Positions 1-10,346 of a DNA stretch of 64,000 nt are shown piece after piece (positions within the stretch are counted from its first letter, which is position 1; each line of letters begins with the position of its first letter). Position numbers and translations under genes: made by a program. This DNA is from Plumapathes pennacea. Lineage: Eukaryota; Cnidaria; Anthozoa; Antipatharia; Myriopathidae. The notes under the pieces are model-generated. The model did not search any database. It saw only the letters and a program-made list of their open reading frames with translations, and had not been told where the DNA came from. The stretch is taken from contig OZ038472.1 of the NCBI GenBank assembly GCA_964036295.1, forward strand, positions 13,812,385-13,876,384, written 5' to 3'.

Positions 1-26
1 TCATGCCTCCTCCCATTCTACCTTAG

Positions 27-677
27 GCAATGGATGTGCAAAGTTTGCTTCAGCATATAAAAGTGCACAATACAGCTCATGTTCTGCTGCTGCGCTTGGA
101 GATTCTTCGAAGTCAGACCACAGCCGGTGAAATTGACAAACTTCCGGGGCCGGTTTGTGGCTTGCAAGATCGGATGGAGGCCACGGAAAGGGAAATCAAA
201 AGAGCTGATCAGGTGACCAGATTTGATGGTGTTCTGACATGGAAGATCTCGAATTTCGCACAGAAGAGGGCCAGTGCTGTTGCAGGAAGAGAGAGTTCGT
301 TTCACAGTCCTTGCTTCTACACCAGCCCCAGTGGTTACAGGATGTGCATGCGCATCCACCTGAATGGCTGTGGTATTGGTGAGGGCACTCACATCTCTGT
401 GTTCTTTGTTGTCATGCAAGGGGAGTATGACGCGCTACTCCGCTGGCCATTCAGACGAAACGTTACAATCATGCTGTTGGATCAGGACCACATGGAGCAC
501 GTGATTGGCACCATCAAACCCAACCCCAACAGTCCATCTTTCCAAAGACCGCGGGGAGAGATGAACATTGCAAGCGGTTGTCCTCTGTTCTTTTCTCTGG
601 GAGAGCTGAACAAACATGCATACATGAGAGAGAACACAATGTTCATAAAGGTAAGCGTTGATACTTCTGATTGTTGA
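27..677 (+). CDS. TRAF-family protein, last exon (coiled coil + MATH/TRAF-C), 5' part outside window
   Basis: This is the terminal exon of a TNF-receptor-associated-factor type adaptor. TRAFs are cytoplasmic proteins that trimerise through a coiled coil, bind receptor tails through the MATH (TRAF-C) domain and signal towards NF-kB and MAPK. A pyrimidine-rich acceptor ending TTAG at 23-26 precedes the exon, and the frame upstream is closed by that same TAG, so earlier exons must lie left of the window. About 60 N-terminal residues look like a helical linker (QDRMEATEREIKRADQ). The MATH domain follows, with FDGVLTWKI, SPCFYTSPSGYRMC, GTHISVFFVVM, LRWPF and LLDQD, the usual TRAF2/3/5-type signature. 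It ends in FIKVSVDTSDC then TGA at 675-677. No AATAAA is visible close downstream. The next gene on the same strand is a relative, so this is a tandem pair. Which TRAF class it belongs to is not resolved. Confidence 0.9.
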   Translation, partial: AMDVQSLLQHIKVHNTAHVLLLRLEILRSQTTAGEIDKLPGPVCGLQDRMEATEREIKRADQVTRFDGVLTWKISNFAQKRASAVAGRESSFHSPCFYTSPSGYRMCMRIHLNGCGIGEGTHISVFFVVMQGEYDALLRWPFRRNVTIMLLDQDHMEHVIGTIKPNPNSPSFQRPRGEMNIASGCPLFFSLGELNKHAYMRENTMFIKVSVDTSDC

Positions 678-805
678 GGACCTGCCTTTTCATCCTTCCA
701 GAGATACCCAGCTTATTCTTGTGTGTGTTATTTATAAATGGTTTTGTAACCAATCAAAGCATGCATAGTGTCTATAGTCATAGTGTATATAACATTATAT
801 TTACA

Positions 806-3100
806 TCTCACCAAAGTAAAGTTTTTGATCAAGAGTAAGGTATCTCAAATGATGTGAGTCCAATCTCACCAATGTAAAGTTTTTGACCAAGAGTAAGGTA
901 TATCAAAAGATGTGAGTCCAATCTCACCAAAGTAAAGTTTTTGACCAAGAGTAAGGTATCTCAAATGATGTGAGTCCAATCTCACCAAAGTAAAGTTTTT
1001 GATCAAGAGTAAGGTATCTCAAATGATGTGAGTCTGATCTCACCAAAGTAAAGTTTTTGACCAAGAGTAAGGTATCTCAAATGATGTGAGTCCAATCTCA
1101 CCAAAGTAAAGTTTTTGATCAAGAGTAAGGTATCTCAAATGATGTGAGTCCAATCTCACCAAAGTAAAGTTTTTGACCAAGAGTAAGGTATCTCAAATGA
1201 TGTGAGTCTGATCTCACCAAAGTAAAGTTTTTGACCAAGAGTAAGGTATCTCAAATGATGTGAGTCCAATCTCACCAAAGTAAAGTTTTTGACCAAGAGT
1301 AAGGTATCTCAAATGATGTGAGTCCAATCTCACCAAAGTAAAGTTTTTGACCAAGAGTAAGGTATCTCAAATGATGTGAGTCTGATCTCACCAAAGTAAA
1401 GTTTTTGACCAAGAGTAAGGTATCTCAAATGATGTGAGTCCAATCTCACCAAAGTAAAGTTTTTGACCAAGAGTAAGGTATCTCAAATGATGTGAGTCTG
1501 ATCTCACCAAAGTAAAGTTTTTGATCAAGAGTAAGGTATCTCAAATGATGTGAGTCCAATCTCACCAAAGTAAAGTTTTTGACCAAGAGTAAGGTATCTC
1601 AAATGATGTGAGTCTGATCTCACCAAAGTAAAGTTTTTGACCAAGAGTAAGGTATCTCAAATGATGTGAGTCCAATCTCACCAAAGTAAAGTTTTTGACC
1701 AAGAGTAAGGTATCTCAAATGATGTGAGTCCAATCTCACCAAAGTAAAGTTTTTGACCAAGAGTAAGGTATCTCAAATGATGTGAGTCCAATCTCACCAA
1801 AGTAAAGTTTTTGATCAAGAGTAAGGTATCTCAAATGATGTGAGTCCAATCTCACCAAAGTAAAGTTTTTGACCAAGAGTAAGGTATCTCAAATGATGTG
1901 AGTCTGATCTCACCAAAGTAAAGTTTTTTACCAAGAGTAAGGTATCTCAAATGATGTGAGTCCAATCTCACCAAAGTAAAGTTTTTGACCAAGAGTAAGG
2001 TATCTCAAATGATGTGAGTCCAATCTCACCAAAGTAAAGTTTTTGACCAAGAGTAAGGTATCTCAAATGATGTGAGTCTGATCTCACCAAAGTAAAGTTT
2101 TTGACCAAGAGTAAGGTATCTCAAATGATGTGAGTCCAATCTCACCAAAGTAAAGTTTTTGACCAAGAGTAAGGTATCTCAAATGATGTGAGTCTGATCT
2201 CACCAAAGTAAAGTTTTTGACCAAGAGTAAGGTATCTCAAATGATGTGAGTCTAATCTCACCAAAGTAAAGTTTTTGATCGAGAGTAAAGTATCTCAAAA
2301 GATGTGAGTCCAATCTCACCAAAGTAAAGTTTTTGACCAAGAGTAAGGTATCTCAAATGATGTGAGTCTAATCTCACCAAAGTAAAGTTTTTGATCGAGA
2401 GTAAAGTATCTCAAAAGATGTGAGTCCAATCTCACCAAAGTAAAGTTTTTGACCAAGAGTAAGGTATCTCAAAAGATGTGAGTCCAAACTCACCAAAGTA
2501 AAGTTTTTGACCAAGAGTAAGGTATCTCAAATGGTGTGAGTCCAATCTCACCAAAGTAAAGTTTTTGATCAAGAGTAAGGTATCTCAAATGACGTGAGCC
2601 TGATCTCACCAAAGTAAAGTTTTTGACCAAGAGTAAGGTATCTCAAAAGATGTGAGTCCAATCTCATCAAAGTAAAGTTTTTTACCAAGAGTAAAGTATC
2701 TCAAAAGATGTGAGTCCAATCTCACCAAAGTAAAGTTTTTTACCAAGAGTAAGGTATCTCAAAAGATGTGAGTCCAATCTCACCAAAGTAAAGTTTTTTA
2801 CCAAGAGTAAAGTATTTCAAAAGATGTGAGTCCAATCTCACCAAAGTAAAGTTTTTTACCAAGAGTAAGGTATCTCAAATGATGTGAGTCCAATCTCACC
2901 AAAGTAAAGTTTTTTACCAAGAGTAAAGTATCTCAAAAGATGTGAGTCCAATCTCACCAAAGTAAAGTTTTTTACCAAGAGTAAGGTATCTCAAATGATG
3001 TGAGTCTAATCTCACCAATGTAAAGTTTTTGATCAAGAGTAAGGTATCTCAAATGATGTGAGTCTGATCTCACCAAAGTAAAGTTTCTGACCAAAATTAA
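806..3100. repeat. 58-bp minisatellite, about 40 in-phase copies
   Basis: The unit begins TCTCACCAAAGTAAAG and recurs every 58 bp. The first start is 806 and the last is 3068, a difference of 2262 = 39 x 58, so no copy has gained or lost a base. Copies differ by substitutions: GACC/GATC, TCCAA/TCTGA and, late in the array, TTTTTGACC/TTTTTTACC and AAGG/AAAG. Variants recur in blocks, for example a two-unit (116-bp) block repeated at about 2250-2480. Each junction holds GTGAG, 6 nt, CTCAC, which can form a short hairpin. The period is not a multiple of three, so the array does not encode a protein. It starts about 130 bp after the stop of the upstream TRAF gene. Confidence 0.97.
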
Positions 3101-3626
3101 GGTTGGTTTAATGTGCATATGAATTATTTGTAAATTTTTTTGATAGTCTACTGTTAGCTTTTAGCGGTTGTCTTTTTCTTGGCCAACCACATAATCCGAA
3201 ACCTTAAAATTGTTTTATGGTCAACTTGATTGTGCTAAATACATTGTTTGTTTTTTTTCCCCTGCCGTATATTTGAGGAAAGGGTAATGTTTGTACCTTC
3301 ATGCGCAATTAGCACTAATAGATCATTTGACTAAGTCTCCTTGGATGGCACACACAAATGTCCTGTCAGTGTTGGCTTAAATACGGTTTTGGCTTCGTTA
3401 ACTTTAACGAGCTTTACAGAGGCTTACTACCTTCGTCAGTAGTCAGTCAAATTCCTTTCATGTTTACATTATTACACCATCCAACACACACACCCCAACA
3501 TGACTCCTAGCAGGCTGAACGTTTTGCACAAGGGATTCTGGTCAAATGATCTCTTAGTTACATACATATCATTAATTTACCTTTTAGGCAATTTATACTA
3601 CTGCAGTTAGTAATTTTAGATCAATG
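3101..3626. other. Non-coding spacer after the minisatellite
   Basis: AT-rich sequence between the minisatellite and the miniature element at 3627. I see no exon, RNA gene or clear repeat here. Confidence 0.5.
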
Positions 3627-3992
3627 TTAGCCACTTTAGAAATGAAAAACGGACTGGGACGGAATGTGCAAAAATTGCCCAAACTTTTTGAAACTTGGCA
3701 GATTTACTACGGGATGCACTCTTTCTTGTGACGGGGTTCATTTTTATAAATTTGATCAAACACAAACAGAATGAAAAATGACTATGACAAGCGTCCCCTG
3801 TAACCATGCCAGAACAAAGTCTCTTCTTTTTGTGATTTTCAAAGCTCGTCATTCAGTTTCTGATGCATCAAACTTTCCGAAACTTGGCACAAGTACCAAT
3901 TAAGATATGCTCTTCCTTGTGAATATGTTTTTATCAATTTGATTATTTTTCACACTTAGTCCCAGTCCTTTTTTCATTTCTAAAGTGGTTAA
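3627..3992. mobile_element. MITE-like element with about 34-bp terminal inverted repeats
   Basis: The left end (TTAGCCACTTTAGAAATG...) and the reverse complement of the right end (TTAACCACTTTAGAAATG...) match over about 34 bp with two or three mismatches. The element is 366 bp and has no coding capacity. Internally a segment of about 80 bp (around 3680-3764, containing GAAACTTGGCA and CTTGTGA) occurs again as a diverged direct copy at about 3870-3955. Both ends carry TTAG/TTAA, which could be a TTAA-type target duplication, but one base differs, so the superfamily is left open. Confidence 0.75.
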
Positions 3993-4998
3993 TAGATTTT
4001 TGATAATATATAAATGACATGATTATCTACAAGGCCAAAGAAATGTCAAAATTGTGCGCCAAGCTATTTTGTGGGTTTGAACTGCAAAATTAGTTTATTG
4101 AATGAAAGTTATACGGGTTTTGATTTAAAATATTGACAAGAGAACTAACATAATGGCTAAAAATAGCGCAAGCTTAAAGCGTGTATGAATTGAGAAGTAA
4201 GTCGATTTTAGTTGAAGGATGACTAAGAATTTGTTAACATGCAGCTGAGATTATCCATGACGTTAAGTAGTTGACACATCCCTGAGAAAAGTATATTTCG
4301 AAAAATGAACTTCTGCAGATACTAGGTAAGAATATTCGACTATATTTTCAATTCATACTTAGTGTTGATAACCCATAATTTTGTTAGGAAATTTGTTAGT
4401 TCTTTTCCAGTCTTTTGTGATTTTGTAAACGGCTCGTAAAACTTCCATTGCAAAGCACCGCACAACTTAGCGTGTTTAGTCACGTGTCTCATTGTGCTAT
4501 GTGCATTCTGTAAGTTCAGTACTTCGTTTGTCTGTCTGTCTGTCTGTCAGTTTGCTTGTTTGCTGGGTGCAAGTGCAACACAGTACAGGGTCCAGTAGTT
4601 CAAAGCACAAATGATCTAATCCTCGGTTACTCGCACCTTCTATGATGTGTTATGAGCTTGAACAAGCTTTTTCAGTAGGTCTTTGATGAAAACCTTGCAG
4701 TGTGTTGGCCACGGATTTGATTAATCCTGGATAACGTTAATCGAGCTTTGAACAACCGGGCCCAGTACACTAGTAGAGTGTATAAGAGCAGCGTACTGTA
4801 CTGCGCGGTATGTAGTTTCGGTGACTAGTTTGTGTGGCGTAATGTTTTGTGGTCTACGTAAATGTGGTTATGTGACAAAGTGTAGTGTCGTGCCTGGTGT
4901 GATGTGGTATTGTTTCGTCTTGTGTGTTGTAAGTATTGTAACTAAGTATGGTGTGACTTAGCACTATGTTTCATTGTGACTTGATGTGATTTGTGTTG
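3993..4998. other. Non-coding intergenic sequence
   Basis: No gene was recognised. A short (TGTC)n run lies at about 4529-4549. The rest is AT-rich with no supported exon on either strand. Confidence 0.5.
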
Positions 4999-5521
4999 TA
5001 TTTCGTATTTCCTGGAATAAGTATGACATGTTATTACCATACAGACTATTCTTGTTTACAGTTGGGTTATTACGAATCGAACAGTAAGATAGCGGCCCCT
5101 CAGAGTTCTAATACTCAGGGGAATTATTCCAGGAAGTAATGTGCTGTATTATCGTTATTGTGTTGAACTGTATAGCCTTCGAGGCGAGGAAACAAAACTA
5201 ACAACTAAAAAGGCAGGTATATTGCACAGATTGATACTGTAGTATATACACTAAGGTAACACAAATGTATTTCGTATTTCCTGGAATAAGTATGACATGT
5301 TATGACCATACAGACTATTCTTGTTTACAATTGGGCTATTAAGAATCGAACAGTAAGATAGCGGCCCCTTAGAGTTCTAATACTCAGGGGAATTGTTCCA
5401 GGAAGTACTGTGATGCATTATCGTTATTGTGTTGGACTGTATAGCCTACGAGGCGAGAAAACAAAACTAACAACTAAAAAAGTAGGTATATTGCACAGAT
5501 TGATACTGTGGTATACACACG
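4999..5521. repeat. Tandem duplication, 269-bp period, two copies
   Basis: The segment starting TATTTCGTATTTCCTGGAAT at 4999 is repeated from 5268 with about 95% identity through the shared end GATTGATACTGT. Each copy contains a perfect 12-bp inverted pair, TTCCTGGAATAA at 5009-5020 and its complement at 5124-5135 in copy 1, so the duplicated unit may itself be a small palindromic element. No open frame spans it. Confidence 0.88.
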
Positions 5522-7789
5522 TCTAGTATTTACCTGTAGTTTGATGTGGTTTGGGCTAGCATTACATGCATACTATGTTTTTTCTCATCTCGATTGATGC
5601 TCTAGTGGCACTGACCTACATGTTATAAAACAATGAATTTCATTTTTGTGACTGCGAACACGTTTGCCACGCCTCAGAATTTGCAATTCCTACTGCGCTT
5701 GCTGGTATAGTTTTGAGCTATAAAACAACTTTCCTGAGCGTTTTTATTGATAACTTTTGCATTCCAGTAGGTTTTGTGTCTCAATGTAATTATGCTAGCC
5801 CATGTGACGCTTTATAACAGTGCGTCGTAGCCCAAGGGCCAAATTCTCTAAACTCTCGTACGCACGAAAATATTCTCCATCTGTCGCAGGACAGTGTGCG
5901 CAACCCATGCTTGCGATGTGTAAGTCATACATACGAAAATGTTCGTGCGTGCGAAGGTTTGGTGAATCGGGGCTCAGGTTAGGTGATGTTAATCTAGCTA
6001 TGTTTGGGGGCAGAATAGTGTGTTGTAAGGTCATGTGTCGATTTTGTGTAGTACAAGTGTATTGTGTACGTTCATAATTCCTTTATTATATGGAGGGTCT
6101 GACTTATGTCAGTTTGACGCAAACTGCTACTCAGTGAGTTGCATATGACAGACTGTAAACGTCCATATAGTAAATCAGTTTATCAGTACATAGTAACTTG
6201 GGTAGTACGATTTTTATGTTCTTGTGGTAAGAGCAGTAGCTGGAAGATAACGAGCTCTTATTTAGTTCCACAATGTCATAGAGCGGTTTTCGTATAACTG
6301 TCGAAAGTAATCGTGTGGTTGCTTCGGTTTTGCGTTTTCTAAACAGTTTTAGAAGCACTCTTGGCCAATCAGGAGCAAAAGCAAAACCAAGTTGCGATTT
6401 GCTTACGCAAGCAAGTGGCGATGGCGTCTTTTTGCGCTGTTGATTGGTCCCCAAAATCCTTGGGCTTCTAATTGGTCGAAAGTTTTTGTAGTGAATGGAA
6501 GACCGCTCTGTCTATGTCTCGTATAGTATATAATATTAGTGCCCCTTATATATCTTTTTTCACCGCAAGTGGCATCAACAAGTGTTACTTGTGTTCTTTT
6601 GTTTTTCTGGTGCTAGCTATTTTTAGAGTTGGAATGAAAGTTGATGTGGAGAAAATTCTGACCGTTCAGTTTATCCACATTTCAAGTCCGTTGGTACATT
6701 CCATTTTCCAACGCTGCACCCACTATCTACGAGAACGAGCATTTGCTTTCCAGACACTCTGGTTTGCACTTGCTAGTTCGTTAGTCAACAACTATAGCAG
6801 AGATCCCGCTAGACCGGCATACGCCGGTATTTTACCGATAAAAATTGTACTGTACTGGAAAAAAACTGAGGCTGCCGGTATTCCGTACCGGAAAATGTGA
6901 AGTAGAAAATGTTTTTCTGACGGCTCTCCTGTCCAAAGGCAGCCCACACTGCATGATATTCTACTCATTCTACCGAGGAAATGCGCCGAAACGATCGAAA
7001 ACTCAATGAGATAGATTATCTCGTGTCCAGTTCCGCTGCAGCAGAAGAAACGATTATTGTGCATCACTTTTATGTTGTACCAGTTCCAGGTGGCTCCGTA
7101 CCAGAAAAAATATTTCCTACCGGTACTCTGTACCGGCTGATGGACGAGTCTTGCGGAATCTGTATAGTCTCGTTTATGAGTGCAGATAGCGATCATTTTT
7201 TGTTTGTTCCGCTTTCGAGCTGGTTCAGAATTTTAATGAGTTACGGTCTAGTTTAGTTTGTTATAGTCTCTAAGTTCTCATACATTCCTAGACTGCGAAA
7301 ATTCTATTCCCTTCAAGATCGTATTGTGGGAGTTTGGCCAGTCGCGAGCGCGGAAGAGTTTTTGCGTACCATACATTTCTGCGAAACGATCTTGGGAGGG
7401 AAAAGGAGGGAAGGTTTGTAGTCTACGACGTCCCCTTGAACAACGCACGAGGTCACTCACAACTTGTAAGCTGTTTGAGTGTATGACGTCACGGTTGTGT
7501 TTCATAATGAAATGTATGGGAGACCTTAGTCGATCGATAACTCAAAAAAATATTGCAAGAATAAAGTTTTATCTTGCTCACTTTGTTGTGGTGGTTTCTT
7601 GTTGCTGTAGCGATTTTAGCGGGATCCGCTTAGTTGTAATACTTCTATAGTCATTACACTCAATTGGCTTGGGCCGCTTGTGACATGTCCAGCAAAGATC
7701 AGTCATGAGGAAACAACTAATTGTAATTTCCACCGAGTTATTGAATGGCGAAACGTGCGTTTCAGGATGTTCACTTGTCAGGTTTGGAC
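5522..7789. other. Intergenic region between the two TRAF genes
   Basis: No coding exon was recognised on either strand. At about 6360-6480 there are three CCAAT/ATTGG motifs (one CCAATC, two ATTGGTC). At about 6812-6895 and 7075-7145 there are two diverged stretches with the palindromic word ACCGGTA...GTACCGG, probably remnants of one short repeat. Open frames here show no domain or biased composition. Confidence 0.45.
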
Positions 7790-8371
7790 CTATTTCAGCT
7801 GCCACCGCGCCATTGCAGAATGGCGGACCCGCCCCTCATTATTTTGCCGCTCGCACTCAGTCTCTCCAATTTCAAACTGCAAAATGGCGGCGTTGCAATA
7901 TTCGACAAAAATAATGGTCAACATAAATCCCTCCCCCCCTCACCCCGGACGATGTGGGGATTTGAGGGGGATTTGATTTGTGGAGCATTGTGGTACCGAG
8001 ATACCGAGGGGCACTCTGGGACGGTGGGACTTCCCCTCGCCTTTTCCGGTTTCGACTGGTGTTGGCTTGATAACCGTTTATCCAAATATTGCCTAGTTTA
8101 GGATTATCTACTTCATTCAAACAGGTAAGAAGCTCTACGAGGTTTGTTCCCGTGTTTTTTCGTCTTGTTTAGCACATTGTATTAATAGTACTACTGCGAC
8201 ACTGAATATAATAGTTTCGAATCGGAAGCATGCGGGAAGCCAAGCAACATATAGTCCCTGTTTAAAGTTTGCTTCGAAGCAGAGAGTCTATTCGTCAAGA
8301 CGGACTGTACGTGACGCTTTAGTTTTGACACGGACAATCTCTGTAAACCAGGTGAATGTTCTATATTTTAG
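7790..8371 (+). promoter_or_regulatory. Probable promoter, 5' UTR and 5'-UTR intron of the second TRAF gene
   Basis: A locally GC-richer stretch has GCAGAATGGCGGAC at about 7815 and CAAAATGGCGGCG at about 7880. Both resemble the YY1 site (AAnATGGCG) common at TATA-less animal start sites. A consensus donor, ACAG|GTAAGA, lies at 8124/8125 and an acceptor, CTATATTTTAG|CAG, at 8371/8372, only 22 bases before the ATG at 8394. This suggests a non-coding first exon ending at 8124 and a 247-bp 5'-UTR intron. The transcription start is not located. The motifs are read directly and the promoter role is inferred. Confidence 0.5.
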
Positions 8372-8393
8372 CAGGTCGAGTGCGTTCTTCAAA

Positions 8394-9068
8394 ATGCCTG
8401 GATTCAAGCTAACGGATGAGGACATGCGGCAAATTTCGAAGAACCTTTTGTGCTGTCGCTGCCATTTGGTACTGAGGAAACCAATGCAGCTTTCTTGTGG
8501 ACATCATGTCTGTTTTTCATGTCTTGATGAATGGAAACGGTAAGTATTATATAGTAATAACATTAATGTATAATAGATATTTTTACAAGATGTTAATTTC
8601 TGTTTGTTTACTATGTGATACCATGGCAGCCAACCCTTCAGTTTGCTTTCGGTTTCTAGTCCCATTAGTCCAACTTGACACCAATACTATAACTTAGTCA
8701 CTGTAATATTGCCTCGATTAATAATTATTCCATGTGTCACATCCTCCACCCCTTCCCCCCTTTGAAGGATTTGTGAGGCCTTTTGTTTGCTCACAGGGGG
8801 TGGGGCGGGGTAATTTGCTGACATTATTAGAAGAATAGAGGAGGAGAATGTACAGTAAGACAGCAGAGGGTCTGGGTATGAGATTGGTTTGCAGCCTGAC
8901 TGGGAATTAAAGAAAAAATATCCCAGGGGTTAATTGTGGGGTATTATATAGTCTGAGGCTGCCTCCAACTATAAACACTGTTTGGATGCACCACAGGCTA
9001 TGTAGAGTTGTGCAAAACAGTATATATATGATTTGTTGAGAATAAGAGAATAAGGAACAATAATTGTC

Positions 9069-9099
<31 letters not shown>

Positions 9100-10314
9100 C
9101 TCCTCTTAAAAGGGAAAGTCGTCAAAGAGCTGAAAGGGACTGGTAAGAATTAAATAAAATATTTATTTATTTATTTATTTATTTACTTATTTATATATGT
9201 ATTTATGCATTCATTTATTTATTCATTTACCTGTTTATGTAACTATTTATCTATGTATGCAGGTTTGCAGGTATTTAAAATATTTATTTATTTATTTATT
9301 TATTTATTTATTACTTCTATTTAAATTTTTATATACATTTTCTTCCAGGGATGTGGTTCAATCACTGAGATGTCCAATTGACAGAACAAATATTTTGTGT
9401 GCTGAGGTCAGTAATTTTTCTAATAGTTTGTACTATATCATGGAGTGCTGCAATCATGAAATTTTCTTCAGCAATATTTAATACATACCATATAAATTTT
9501 TCCTTGGATAGGTGTTTTCTGACGAATTGTTGACGAGGGAAGTCTTATGTCTAAAAGTTTACTGTCAGGAGCATTGCCATGGCTGTAGCTGGAATGGACA
9601 GCTGAAAGATCTTGAGGTTTGTATGCAAACAAAAAAAATTGGGTAAGAGCAGTTTCTAGCAAATGCCTACATTTTTATTTTGAATAAACATGTTTCTTAG
9701 AAATTTCTGAGGAAGTTATGTCATCTTCAATAATATTCTAATAAACTATCTATTTTAGTAGGCTAAAATATACAGTAAAGCATAGCTAATAACAGTTTAT
9801 TACTTATTAGCAGAATACTGTATGTATCTTAAATCTTCCTCGTTGTAATGTTTTCATTTAGAAACATGGCCGGGACTGTGGATCCATTGACATTGATTGT
9901 GAGTGTGGAACAAAAATGAGGCGATGTGACTTCAACAATCATTCAAGGAATGAATGCAGAGCTCGACTGGAGGCGTGTTCTTACTGTACAGCAAGAATAA
10001 AGCTAAATCAAATGGAGGTATGCAGTATAGAAAACAAAGATAGATAAATTATGTATGAAGACACTCTGCAGTATAGCTCTATGCTTATCCTGGCAGAAAT
10101 TCTGCATAAATACTGCATTTTTTGGGCTGAATTACACCAATATTTTGTACACCTCCTTGTGCACACATTTTGAAACATTCCATACCAATCTTCCAGACTT
10201 GTTAAATTACAAAAATTTAATAGAAGCTTGCAGTGAGGGATTTTGGACCACTTTCATAGCTCATCATTCACAAGTTTCATGCATATATTATATTACCAGA
10301 CTATATTACCCCCA

Positions 10315-10346
<32 letters not shown>

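Noticed and set aside
806-3100. CRISPR-like repeat array
   Set aside because: Units are contiguous 58-bp tandem copies with no unique spacers, in an animal genome with introns; it is a minisatellite.
6131-7256. Several 90-140 residue frames on both strands
   Set aside because: Mutually overlapping, no codon-biased stretch, no domain; the region looks intergenic.
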